A stretch of 35,222 bases of DNA, from NCBI GenBank assembly GCA_936914905.1, contig CAKZGI010000350.1:1-35222 (forward strand). The letters run 5' to 3'. A model generated the notes under the pieces. That model made no database searches. It was not told where the DNA came from and saw nothing but the letters and a program-made list of their open reading frames with translations. A program made the position numbers and the translations under genes. Source of the stretch: an uncultured Trichormus sp. (GTDB lineage Bacteria; Cyanobacteriota; Cyanobacteriia; Cyanobacteriales; Nostocaceae). Position 1 is the first letter of the stretch. The number at the start of each line of letters is the position of its first letter. Shown in pieces: positions 26,782 through 35,168 of this stretch.

Positions 26782-27834
26782 TTGATATTAGCAATCACTC
26801 CTCTATTCTTTACCCTTGCTGCTTGTAGTGGTGAGTCGGGAACACAGGTAAATACAGCCAGCGCTCCTGCAACCCAAGTATCTCGTAATATTGGTAATAC
26901 AGTTAAAAACCGTGGCAAGTTGATTTGTGGTGTTAGCGGTGAGTTAGCAGGATTTAGCTTTGTGGGAACTGACGCTAAATATAGCGGTATTGATATAGAT
27001 ATTTGTCGTGCTGTAACTGCGGCTTTATTTGATAATCCAGATGCAGTAGAATTTCGCAACCTGAATAGTAAAGAAAGATTTACAGCTTTACAAACTGGAG
27101 AAATAGATTTACTCAGCCGTAATACTACTTGGACAATGAGTAGAGAGACTTCAGTTGCTTTGCAATTTGCACCTGTGATTTTTTATGATGCTCAAGCAAT
27201 TATGGTTAGTAAAAATAGTGGAATCAAATCTTTAGCGGATCTGAAAAATAAAGCAATTTGCACTCAAAGCGGTACAACTACAGAACAAAATTTAGCAGAC
27301 CAAATGCGGAAACGTTCTATTACTTATAAACCCGTTGTTTTTGAAGGCGTTAATATTACATTTGCAACCTATGCTGAAGGACGTTGTGATGGTGTAACTA
27401 CTGATCTTTCGGCTTTAATTTCTCGACGTACGACTTTACCCAAACCGGAAGATAATATTATTTTGGATGAATTGCTGTCTTCAGAACCTCTAGCACCAGC
27501 AGTTGCTAAAGGAGATCCTCAGTGGAATGACATCGTTAAATGGGTTGTTTATTCATTGGTAAGGGCTGAAGAATTGGGAATTAGTTCTGAGAATATCGTA
27601 CTATTTGCTAATAGTAATGACCCAGATATTAAGCGTTTTTTGGGAAGAGAAGGAAATTTAGGTGAAGGAATTGGCTTAACAAATGATTTCGCAGCGAGGA
27701 TAGTCAAGCACGTTGGTAACTATGGTGAAGTTTACGATCGTAACCTGGGTGGAAAAACCAAACTCAATCTCCCCCGTGGTCAAAATCAACTTGCTATAAA
27801 AGGTGGATTACTTTATTCTCCACCATTTCGGTGA
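26782..27834 (+). CDS. natF: amino-acid ABC transporter substrate-binding lipoprotein, NatF-like, uncertain start
   Basis: The periplasmic binding protein of a polar/general amino-acid ABC importer, about 350 residues. The frame contains the lipobox LAAC (Cys15 counted from the TTG at 26782). It continues with GKLICGVSGELAGFSFV, YSGIDIDICRAVTAALF, ERFTALQTGEIDLLSRNTTW, SGTTTEQNLADQ and EGRCDGVTTDLSALISRR. Followed by two permeases and an ATPase, it matches the order of Anabaena natF-natG-natH-bgtA (N-II system). No ATG or GTG opens this frame upstream of the lipobox. The TTG start lacks a ribosome binding site and gives a signal peptide without basic residues. An ATA at 26767 sits where an ATG would suit. 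The start codon may therefore have been lost, in line with the broken natG. Confidence 0.8.
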   Translation: MILAITPLFFTLAACSGESGTQVNTASAPATQVSRNIGNTVKNRGKLICGVSGELAGFSFVGTDAKYSGIDIDICRAVTAALFDNPDAVEFRNLNSKERFTALQTGEIDLLSRNTTWTMSRETSVALQFAPVIFYDAQAIMVSKNSGIKSLADLKNKAICTQSGTTTEQNLADQMRKRSITYKPVVFEGVNITFATYAEGRCDGVTTDLSALISRRTTLPKPEDNIILDELLSSEPLAPAVAKGDPQWNDIVKWVVYSLVRAEELGISSENIVLFANSNDPDIKRFLGREGNLGEGIGLTNDFAARIVKHVGNYGEVYDRNLGGKTKLNLPRGQNQLAIKGGLLYSPPFR

Positions 27835-27878
27835 TGAATCAGTTATCAGTTATCACTATTCCCTATTGCTAATGACCA

Positions 27879-28805
27879 ATGACTAATACTAAACCACCGA
27901 TATGGCGTGATTATCGTTTCTGGCAAATTGCAGTGCAATGTATCGCTGTAATTTTAGCAATAGCTATAGTTGCTATTCTGTGGATGAATTTGAACCGGAA
28001 TTTACAGCAATTAGGGATTAAATTCGGTTTTGACTTTCTCCAGCAGGAAGCGTCTTTTGATATTGGCGAAACTCTGGTTAATTATAAACCAACTGACACC
28101 TATATTCTTGCTTTATGGGTAGGTTTAATTAACTCCTTGCTGGTGGCAATAGCTGGAATCATTCTAACGACAATTGTAGGGATAACTGCGGGAGTGGCGA
28201 GTTTATTTGATAATTGGCTAGTGCGAAATATCAGTCTAGTTTATGTAGGAATTTTTCGGAATACACCATTATTATTACAGTTACTTTTTTGGTATTTTAG
28301 CGTTTTTCTTGTATTTCCGAAAGTAGAAAATAAATTTCATATGTGGGGATTAATTTACCTTAGTCAAAATGGCATAGAACTTCCTGGTTTTACCTTTTCC
28401 CCAGAATTTTCAACTTTACTGCTGGGGTTAACATTTTACACAGGTGCGTTTATTGCCGAAATTGTGAGAGGAGGAATTAAATCATTAGCTAAGGGACAAT
28501 GGGAAGCAGGGTTATCTCTAGGACTAAAGCCAAGATTGCTGATGCGGTTGGTGATTTTTCCTCAAGCTTTACGGGTCATTATTCCCCCACTGACCAGTCA
28601 ATATTTGAATTGAACAAAAAATTCTAGTTTAGCGATCGCTATCGGTTATCCTGATATTTATTTTGTTGCTTCTACCACCTTTAATCAAACTGGAAAAGCC
28701 GTAGAAGTGATGATATTAATTATGCTCACCTATCTTACTCTCAGTTTAATTATTTCATTGATGATGAATTTATTAAATCACAGCGTACAAATTAAAGAAA
28801 GATAG
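27879..28805 (+). pseudogene. natG: amino-acid ABC permease NatG-like, interrupted by TGA
   Basis: A HisM-type inner-membrane permease. From ATG 27879 it encodes an N-terminal membrane helix (IAVQCIAVILAIAIVAILW), several further helices and the EAA loop that contacts the ATPase (GQWEAGLSLGLKPRLLMRLV). After IIPPLTSQYLN there is TGA at 28611-28613, where the family has Leu. The same frame then continues for 63 codons as TKNSSLAIAIGYPDIYFV to a TAG at 28803-28805, so one T to G change at the second base of TTA explains it. The missing part includes the last membrane segments. Truncation after the EAA loop should abolish function unless the TGA is read through. Confidence 0.87.
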
Positions 28806-28825
28806 TTCCAGGAAATCAATAATAA

Positions 28826-29848
28826 ATGAATAAGGTGACTTGGTTACGCAAAAATCTATTTAGTACCTGGTATAATACATTATTAAATACAATTTGCCTA
28901 TACTTTTTATTCTGGATAGTTAAAGGATGCTTATTTTGGGCATTTCATCAAGCACAATGGCAAGTTATTCCAGTAAACTTACATTTATTTTTAGTTGGTA
29001 GATTTCTCCAAAGCTTATATTGGCGAATTTGGATTGTTCTAGGAATAATTACAACTTTAAGTGTAATAACGTTGAGTCTATTTATCAAGAAGTCAAATAT
29101 CATCAAGCGCAGATTTTCTCAATTTATCACTCCTTGGATTGCACCAATATGGTTATTATCTTTTCCGATTAATATATGGCTTATTGGAGGAGGATTCGGC
29201 TTACAACCTGTATCAAGAAATCTATGGAATGGACTATTACTTACACTATTAATGGCTATAGTTAGTATTGTACTGTCCTTTCCTATAGGTGTGATATTAG
29301 CATTAGGTCGTACAAGTAATTTATTCCTAACTCGTTGGTTTTCTATCCTCTATATTGAAATAGTCAGAGGATTACCACTCATAGGAATTTTGTTTATTGC
29401 TCAAGTTATGTTACCTTTATTTTTACCAACGGAGTTACGTTTAGATCGCTTAATTAGAGGAATTGCTGGACTTGTACTATTTAGTGCTGCTTACATGGCT
29501 GAAAACGTGCGTGGTGGATTACAATCAATACCTAGAGGACAAACTGAAGCTGCAAAAGCACTAGGATTTAATACACCGTTAGTAGTAATATTAATTATCT
29601 TACCTCAAGCTCTACGTGCCGTTATTCCCGCAATTGTCGGACAGTTTATAGGCTTATTTAAAGATACTTCGCTTTTATCCCTAGTTGGATTAGTGGAATT
29701 AACAGGAATTGCTCGTTCTATTTTAGCCCAGCCGCAGTTTATTGGTATATATGCGGAAGTATATATATTTATTGGCTTAATTTATTGGTTATTTTCTTAC
29801 TCCATGTCATTGGCCTCTCGTAAGTTAGAAAAGCAGTTAGGTAATTAA
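28826..29848 (+). CDS. natH: amino-acid ABC permease NatH-like
   Basis: The second permease of the importer, 340 residues with about eight hydrophobic segments: an N-terminal set (WYNTLLNTICLYFLFWIVKG and others), then the conserved HisM-type core from about residue 130 (WNGLLLTLLMAIVSIVLSF). The EAA loop GQTEAAKALGFNTPLVVILII and the FIGLFKDTSLLSLVGLVELT block are intact. It begins 20 bases after the natG frame ends and is followed by bgtA after 52 bases. With natG interrupted, this intact permease may have no partner. Its sequence shows no stop or missing motif, so decay here would be recent. Confidence 0.85.
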   Translation: MNKVTWLRKNLFSTWYNTLLNTICLYFLFWIVKGCLFWAFHQAQWQVIPVNLHLFLVGRFLQSLYWRIWIVLGIITTLSVITLSLFIKKSNIIKRRFSQFITPWIAPIWLLSFPINIWLIGGGFGLQPVSRNLWNGLLLTLLMAIVSIVLSFPIGVILALGRTSNLFLTRWFSILYIEIVRGLPLIGILFIAQVMLPLFLPTELRLDRLIRGIAGLVLFSAAYMAENVRGGLQSIPRGQTEAAKALGFNTPLVVILIILPQALRAVIPAIVGQFIGLFKDTSLLSLVGLVELTGIARSILAQPQFIGIYAEVYIFIGLIYWLFSYSMSLASRKLEKQLGN

Positions 29849-29900
29849 GATTTAAATATTTTCAAAAAAATTAATAAATATTAATTTGAGGTTTAAGTCA

Positions 29901-30641
29901 ATGCAAGCACAAACACCAATTCTTCTTGCTGAAGATGTTCACAAGTGGTATGGTAAGTTTCACGTTCTCAAGGGAGTGAGTTTAACAATCAATCGCGGAG
30001 AAGTGGTCGTTTTAATGGGTCCTTCCGGTTCAGGAAAATCAACTTTTATCCGTACATTTAACGCTTTAGAAGAATATCAACAAGGAAGTATTAGTATTGA
30101 TGGAATTACTCTCGGTCGTGATTTGCGTAATTTTGAAAAAATTCGCAAAGAAGCGGGAATGGTATTTCAGCAGTTTAATTTATTTCCCCACTTGACAGTT
30201 TTAAAAAATATCACCTTAGCACCAATTTGGGTACGTAAATTACCAAAAGCTAAAGCAGAAGAATTAGCAATGCAACTCTTAGAAAGAGTGGGAATTTTAG
30301 AACAAGCAAATAAATATCCGGGACAGTTATCTGGTGGACAACAGCAACGAGTAGCTATAGCGCGTGCGTTAGCTATGCAACCAAAAATTATGTTATTTGA
30401 TGAACCAACTTCCGCTTTAGATCCGGAAATGGTGCGAGGAGTTTTAGATGTAATGAAAAATCTTGCTAGTGAGGGGATGACAATGGTTGTTGTGACTCAC
30501 GAAGTGGGATTTGCGCGGGAAGTTGCAGATAGAGTGATTCTTATGGATGCTGGTTCTTTAGTTGAAGAAGCCACTCCTGATACCTTGTTTACTGAACCGA
30601 AGGAGGAAAGAACGCGAAAGTTTTTATCACAAATTCTTTAG
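29901..30641 (+). CDS. bgtA: amino-acid ABC transporter ATP-binding protein, BgtA-like
   Basis: The 246-residue ATPase that powers polar amino-acid uptake at the cytosolic face. Walker [10 protein letters not shown] (40-48), Q-loop [13 protein letters not shown], signature LSGGQQQR (143-150), Walker [14 protein letters not shown] and H-loop VVTHEVGFA are all intact. The ATG at 29901 (MQAQTPILL) is preferred over a start five codons earlier because GAGG lies about 10 bases before it. In Anabaena 7120 the homologue serves both the N-II and the basic amino-acid (Bgt) systems. A shared role would explain why the ATPase stays intact when natG is broken; that is inference. Confidence 0.92.
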   Translation: MQAQTPILLAEDVHKWYGKFHVLKGVSLTINRGEVVVLMGPSGSGKSTFIRTFNALEEYQQGSISIDGITLGRDLRNFEKIRKEAGMVFQQFNLFPHLTVLKNITLAPIWVRKLPKAKAEELAMQLLERVGILEQANKYPGQLSGGQQQRVAIARALAMQPKIMLFDEPTSALDPEMVRGVLDVMKNLASEGMTMVVVTHEVGFAREVADRVILMDAGSLVEEATPDTLFTEPKEERTRKFLSQIL

Positions 30642-30658
30642 GTAATTGTATAGCAGTC

Positions 30659-30757
30659 GTGAAAACATATCAGCCGTCAGCTTTTTCAGGCTAACACCAG
30701 AAATACCTATTTGATAACTAACCAATTTCTCAAACATTCTGACTCCTGAATTCTTAC
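30659..30757 (+). mobile_element. 99-bp degenerate MITE, copy C
   Basis: It shares with copies A and B the blocks CAGCTTTTTCA, AATACCTATTTGATAA and ACCAATTTCTCAAACATTCTGAC and the end CTGAATTCTTAC. The opposite end is worn (GTGAAAACATATCAG instead of GTAAGAATTCAGCAATAAG), and one ACTCCTG unit is missing. No target duplication can be seen (TAGCAGTC versus GGTTTAGC), so this is an older insertion. It lies 18 bases after bgtA. Confidence 0.8.
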
Positions 30758-30760
30758 GGT

Positions 30761-31273
30761 TTAGCCATTTATCCAATCTTCACCACCTGGTAATTTAGCA
30801 AGACAATTATCTATGATGTCTGGTAATTCTCTATTTGCATAGTTATATGTTATTGTTAATAACTCAGTTGTATTGAATAATAATTTCTATTGATTGAGAA
30901 TTTGTAAAATTTGTTGTCGTTTTAAAGTATTATTCAAAATATCTAAACTTACATATCCTATTGCTAGTGTAAGTTGATATTGGATAAAAATTTGCCATTC
31001 ATCTTCAGTGCTGTAATACGATTTTTTATTATCTTTGAGATTCACATCTTGAATTTATAAGATTGTATAACTAATAGAAGCAGCCCAATAATTTCTTAGT
31101 CGCTATTCTATTTGATTCTTGATTAAATGTATCAACCGGACCTTTAGAAAAGATTTAATTTGCCTCATAATTACCTTTTTACCTATTCCTTCTAATTAAT
31201 CCACGATTGCCAAAGCGTGTGTGTAACGTCCTTCTGTAATGCTATTTCTGATGTCGCTTAATTCTTGTGCCAT
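30761..31273 (-). pseudogene. DUF29-like protein with four in-frame stops
   Basis: From ATG 31273 to TAA 30761-30763 the frame is exactly 171 codons with no frameshift, but it holds stops at codons 26 (31196-31198, TAA), 57 (31103-31105, TAG), 73 (31055-31057, TAA) and 129 (30887-30889, TAG). The translated parts read MAQELSDIRNSITEGRYTHA, then LEGIGKKVIMRQIKSFLK, IHLIKNQIE, NYWAASIS, YYSTEDEWQIFIQYQLTLAI and ELPDIIDNCLAKLPGGEDW. This resembles a cyanobacterial family I associate with DUF29; the family name is from memory and not certain. The stops replace probable Glu or Gln codons. The gene is clearly dead. Confidence 0.8.
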
Positions 31274-31425
31274 CTGTATTAACTTCAAGTTATAAATAAG
31301 AGAATCTTTAGTCAGCTAGTGCATAATTGTATTTTATAGTTAAATCTGTTCATCTATTTCACTCGGATCAGCCGGTTTTGATCTATTCTGAATATAAAGC
31401 TATCCAAGCGCGGAGAATCAGAATT

Positions 31426-32850
31426 GTGAAGTTACATAAACCAATATTGGTGGGAGGACTGGGATTGTCCTTCTCCTTGTGGATGTTAGACACTTGGCAT
31501 GATTCCATAGTACAGGTGGGAGAATTCGGACTTCTGAGTGCTTTAGCTGTCGGTGGGGTTTTCTGGTTATTGCAGAAAAATCGCCCTGGTGAACAGCTAA
31601 ATGATATAGTTGTAGATAGGGCATCTGTGGAAAGAGGAATTTCTCAAACAGAAGTTATAATTAATCAACTCGCACAAGAAGCAGCAAACCATCCAGCTTT
31701 AGAAAGCCTACGCGAACAATTTGTTAAATTACCCTTAGAGTTAGACAGACGAGAAATTCAAGTTGCTGTTACTGGTGGTAAATCTGTAGGTAAAAGTACA
31801 GTTATTCAAATTCTCAAAAATGTAGAATTATCTACAACGTCTCTACAATATACAGAAACAGCACCTTTATTTGGAGGAGTGGGTAAAAATTCTGATGCAG
31901 TCACATTATCAGAATTGCAAAAATCTGATTTTGTTTTATTCCTCACAAACGGTGATTTGACAGATTCCGAATTTCAAGTTTTGCAAAAACTAAAAGCCGC
32001 AAAACACTCAACATTACTGGTTTTTAACAAACAAGACCAGTATCAAGTAGATGAACGTGCTACAGTTTTGCAATCATTGAAACAGAGAATGCAAGGAAAT
32101 GTGGTGGCTACTGCTGCTTCTCCATTACCTGTGAAAGTTAGAAAATATGAAACTGATGGTTCTGTGCAAGAATGGATGGAACAACCAGCAGCAGATATTC
32201 AACAGTTGACACAACAGTTCGGGGAAGTGTTAGCGCAGCAAGGACAGCAGCTAGTTTGTACAACAACGATGAGAAAAGTGCTGTTATTGAAAGCTGAAGC
32301 GAAAGATTGTTTAAATAGAGTACGGTGCGATCGCTCTACACCCATCATAGAACAAAATCAGTGGATAGCTGCCGCTGCTGCCTTTGCAAACCCAATCCCC
32401 GCATTAGATATTCTCGCAACTGCGGCCATTAACGCCCAAATGGTTATGGATTTGGGTAATATTTATCAGCAAAAAATTTTCTTAGAACAGGGCCAACAAG
32501 TAGCTGAAACTATGGGAAGCTTAATGTTGAAATTAGGATTAGTAGAACTTTCTACAAGGGCTGTGACTGCTATTCTCAAAACTAACGCTGTCACCTTCGT
32601 TGCTGGGGGAATGGTAGAAGGAGTGAGTGCTGCTTATCTAACCAGAGTTGCTGGGTTAAGTTTAGTTGAGTATTTTGAACAGCAAGAAATAGCATTAGAA
32701 ACAGGAAATGGTTTGAACCTGGAAAAATTACACCACGTTTTACAAAAAGTATTCCAACAGAATCAAAAACTGGCTGTTCTGGAAGCTTTTGTTAAGCAAG
32801 GTGTGAAACGGTTGTTACCGGAAGCAAAGCCAGTTGAAGTTGTCGGATAG
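31426..32850 (+). CDS. membrane-associated GTPase-like protein with DUF697-type C terminus
   Basis: A 474-residue protein with two N-terminal hydrophobic segments (about 7-22 and 30-48). A P-loop GTPase domain follows with GGKSVGKST (117-125), a FVLFLTNGDLTDSEFQ strand and the guanine-specificity motif NKQD in LLVFNKQDQYQ. The C-terminal half (about 300-430) has Ala/Gly-rich hydrophobic helices (AAAAAFANPIPALDILATAA; AVTFVAGGMVEGVSAAYL) as in the DUF697/YcjF group. Function unknown; membrane-linked GTPases of this type are common in cyanobacteria. The GTG at 31426 (KLHKPILVGG follows) is chosen because GGAG lies about 10 bases upstream; a longer frame from 31327 adds 33 atypical residues. Intact. 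Confidence 0.8.
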   Translation: MKLHKPILVGGLGLSFSLWMLDTWHDSIVQVGEFGLLSALAVGGVFWLLQKNRPGEQLNDIVVDRASVERGISQTEVIINQLAQEAANHPALESLREQFVKLPLELDRREIQVAVTGGKSVGKSTVIQILKNVELSTTSLQYTETAPLFGGVGKNSDAVTLSELQKSDFVLFLTNGDLTDSEFQVLQKLKAAKHSTLLVFNKQDQYQVDERATVLQSLKQRMQGNVVATAASPLPVKVRKYETDGSVQEWMEQPAADIQQLTQQFGEVLAQQGQQLVCTTTMRKVLLLKAEAKDCLNRVRCDRSTPIIEQNQWIAAAAAFANPIPALDILATAAINAQMVMDLGNIYQQKIFLEQGQQVAETMGSLMLKLGLVELSTRAVTAILKTNAVTFVAGGMVEGVSAAYLTRVAGLSLVEYFEQQEIALETGNGLNLEKLHHVLQKVFQQNQKLAVLEAFVKQGVKRLLPEAKPVEVVG

Positions 32851-32873
32851 TTTTGCACCAAATCAAGAATTTG

Positions 32874-32920
32874 AAACCCGCTTTCACCGGAGTAATTCCC
32901 AAATCAAGGCGGGTTTTATT
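32874..32920 (+). terminator. probable terminator after the GTPase-like gene
   Basis: AAACCCGC (32874-32881) pairs with GCGGGTTT (32909-32916) across a 27-base loop and is followed by TATTTTG. It lies 24 bases after the stop codon. The loop is longer than usual. Confidence 0.6.
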
Positions 32921-33028
32921 TTGTAATAATAACAAATTTAAGGCAATGTTGAACAGATTCATAGAGGTGTAGCAGTTATTCTCATAATATCTCAGAATTT
33001 CTCAGATGTTTAGATTCTTAGCAAACCC

Positions 33029-33260
33029 ATGACACCTCAAGAATTTTTGGAAAATTTGGCTACAGCCGTAACAGACTCAGAAAAACTCATTGTTTTTGCG
33101 CGATATTATAGATACAACCGCATTAGACCATGCAACAACTCCAAAATGGAGAAGTATTCCTCACAGCACAGAAATTCAGTTCGCACTCAATAATCTTGCT
33201 TTTCATCTAGAAGCACTTGCTGAAGAAAGCAATTTAATGACTGAAGAAAACACTCGATAG
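33029..33260 (+). pseudogene. small unknown protein, frameshifted
   Basis: The frame starts at ATG 33029 as MTPQEFLENLATAVTDSEKL. Just after IVF it must shift by one base to continue as LRDIIDTTALDHATTPKW, then STEIQFALNNLAFHLEALAE, ending with TAG 33258-33260. The two parts fit one soluble helical protein of about 77 residues. The shift falls in a T-run (TTTTTGCG), suggesting a single-base deletion. I do not recognise the family. Confidence 0.55.
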
Positions 33261-33343
33261 GTTGTCTTTATAGATACCTATCAAGTAGAGATATCTTTTT
33301 GGATTAAGTCGCGCAAATACCTATTCATGAATTTATAAAATAA

Positions 33344-33571
33344 TTAGTTCAATTGACGATTAACTGCAAATAAACAATCATTGTATTGCTTATCAACCTC
33401 AATATTTGTAAACGCCCAGGCTACTTTATAAGGTTTTTGGTATTCTCCTGAAATATTGATCCGGTAACAAACATTAGGAATTTTGGTCAAATATCTAGGT
33501 TGTAAAGGTGCGTCACAAGCAAATATTCCTTTGACTCAGCTGGCAATACCTGAGTTATGATATTTAATCAT
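33344..33571 (-). pseudogene. small unknown protein with an in-frame TGA at codon 12
   Basis: The 76-codon frame begins MIKYHNSGIAS, meets TGA at 33536-33538 and continues VKGIFACDAPLQPRYLTK, then ISGEYQKPYKVAWAFTNIEV to TAA 33344-33346. Its ATG lies two bases after the stop of the next upstream gene on the same strand, an operon-like arrangement. Four Cys-containing or aromatic blocks look constrained, but I recognise no family. Initiation after the stop is not supported by an ATG. Confidence 0.5.
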
Positions 33572-33573
33572 GA

Positions 33574-33852
33574 TTACCACATAGTGTCTATATAGTGTCT
33601 ATCATCTGATGAATGTAGGACTTGAACTAGGTCATCATGAGTAATACCGAGTAAATTATCAGGTAATTTCAAAGCTTCGCTGGTGTCTAAGGGGAGGTTT
33701 TGAGTTTTTACCCAATTGAGAATTCCTTGATACTTTATAAGTGCTGTACGTTGTCGGCACAAATATCTAATATCAAAAACTTGAGTGAGCCAGTATATTA
33801 GTTCTACTGCGATTAATATAAAGCCGCTGAATATTCTTTTTAGTTTAAACAT
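33574..33852 (-). CDS. small hypothetical protein with one membrane segment
   Basis: A 92-residue intact frame. The N terminus (FKLKRIFSGFILIAVELIYW) looks like a membrane anchor or uncleaved signal, with basic residues before a hydrophobic helix. The rest (about 40-92) is soluble, with LPLDTSEALKLPDNLLGITHDDLVQVLHSS. No known domain is recognised. It is followed immediately by the interrupted 76-codon frame downstream and lies within a patch of broken genes. It could itself be a fragment of a longer ancestral gene, but nothing upstream shows it. Confidence 0.5.
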   Translation of the reverse strand: MFKLKRIFSGFILIAVELIYWLTQVFDIRYLCRQRTALIKYQGILNWVKTQNLPLDTSEALKLPDNLLGITHDDLVQVLHSSDDRHYIDTMW

Positions 33853-33910
33853 TTTTTAGTGATACTTCAGATTATAAAACATTCTAATTAAATAATACTG
33901 ATGATATCCT

Positions 33911-34502
33911 ATGCAACCTAAACATCCTTGGTTACAAAAATGTATACAAAAGCTGGAAGAATTACCCCAGATCAAGACAACAACCACTCCAGTATAGAAC
34001 CTTTTTTAGAAAAAACTCTAGCAGATGGACTGTTAACTATCTATACGCCTCACAACGGACTTCAATATATAGTTTAGATTAAAGCTCCCATCAGTTTAGA
34101 GACACTTGATTCAAGCATTAATTATCTCAAATACCTCAAGGAAAAACTGAGCAATGATCAGAGGAAACATATTATCACAGTTTTGCTAAAGTATCCCAAT
34201 GAAGAAGATGAACAGCGTGTTTATGATGAATGTATTGATGAAATTATAGAAGGAAGATTTGAAGTAGATGAAGCTGCTATACCTTTTATAGGTAAAGACT
34301 TTCAAAATAAATTTAAAAGTGAAACAGTAAAACTCTGAACACAGTCAAAGAAATTGTCGAACTAATTGTGAATTTTCAAGATAAATATATTCCCCAATTT
34401 GTGCCTAAAAATTAAGAGGAGTAAGAATGGGATGAAGCTTTTGATAAAATAGTTAAAGTCTTTGAATCATTCCAATATGGATTCACTAATTTTTATAAAT
34501 GA
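33911..34502 (+). pseudogene. unknown acidic protein, multiple frameshifts and stops
   Basis: A remnant of about 197 codons. Frame one starts at ATG 33911 as MQPKHPWLQKCIQKLEELPQ and stops at TAG. The sense then continues in another frame (DNNHSSIEPFLEKTLADGLL), with a stop in TPHNGLQYIV-stop-IKAPISLETLD. It runs through NEEDEQRVYDECIDEIIEG to TGA 34336-34338. A shift there leads to NTVKEIVELIVNFQDKYIPQ with two more stops and ends with NFYK and TGA 34500-34502. The product was acidic and helical. I recognise no family. Confidence 0.6.
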
Positions 34503-34564
34503 TTTATTAGAGTTGGTTTAAGTTTTTTCAAGTTACCCATTTAGATTAAAATTTTAGGGATATA

Positions 34565-34816
34565 TTAAAAATAATGTAAATCACTATCATAATAACCAGG
34601 ACCAACAAAAGCAGGAGTAGATGCAGATTGCTTATCTATCAATTCCAGCAAAGCTTCATTACAATGTTCCGCAATTTCTGAATGTTTATTCCCATACCAT
34701 CCCAGTGGTGTGACAATACAAGGATCACTAATATCAAAACCTAACTTAATAAGTTCTTCAGTTTCTTTAATTGCAAGATTGCAGATAGCATTAAGGTCTA
34801 CAAATAGTTCAGACAT
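34565..34816 (-). CDS. small hypothetical protein
   Basis: An intact 83-residue soluble acidic protein beginning MSELFVDLNAICNLAIKETE, with CIVTPLGWYGNKHSEIAEHC and a C terminus ending YYDSDLHYF. It has three Cys residues and no membrane segment. No strong ribosome binding site is seen before the ATG at 34816. I do not recognise the family. Its neighbours on both sides are broken genes, and the next one upstream (34833-35168) is on the same strand 17 bases away, so the pair may once have formed an operon. Confidence 0.5.
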   Translation of the reverse strand: MSELFVDLNAICNLAIKETEELIKLGFDISDPCIVTPLGWYGNKHSEIAEHCNEALLELIDKQSASTPAFVGPGYYDSDLHYF

Positions 34817-34832
34817 ATTTAAAACCTTTTTA

Positions 34833-35168
34833 TTATTCTTGTGCTAGTCGCTGAAGATAAGCTATAATTTTTAATTTACTTAGTATAGCTGATGGAGGAA
34901 CAAGCCAACTAGGATAAAGATATACTTTCTGACCTAACTGACGAGTTTTTCTACTATCTACTGATGTACCCTAACGATCTGGATAAATAAACCAATGGGT
35001 ACTTAACCTACTAGGAGGAATAGCACCCCATAACATTCTATTGACTAAACAAAACCAAATAATAGTAGCAGGTGGGTTCACCCATTGCTTACTTTCTACC
35101 TCTCCACACATCCAACCTTGATCACCAAAAGATAAGATATGCGGATTTTCTACTAAACCGGAAACACT
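34833..35168 (-). pseudogene. C-terminal fragment of a larger unknown protein
   Basis: On the minus strand a frame without a start reads SVSGLVENPHILSFGDQGWM, then VNPPATIIWFCLVNRMLW, THWFIYPDR, an in-frame TAG, GTSVDSRKTRQLGQKVYL, WLVPPSAILSKLKIIAYL and TAA at 34833-34835. The frame loses sense at about 35169, where a possible insertion-sequence end begins. The fragment is Trp-rich and I recognise no family. Both the TAG and the truncation make it non-functional. Confidence 0.55.
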
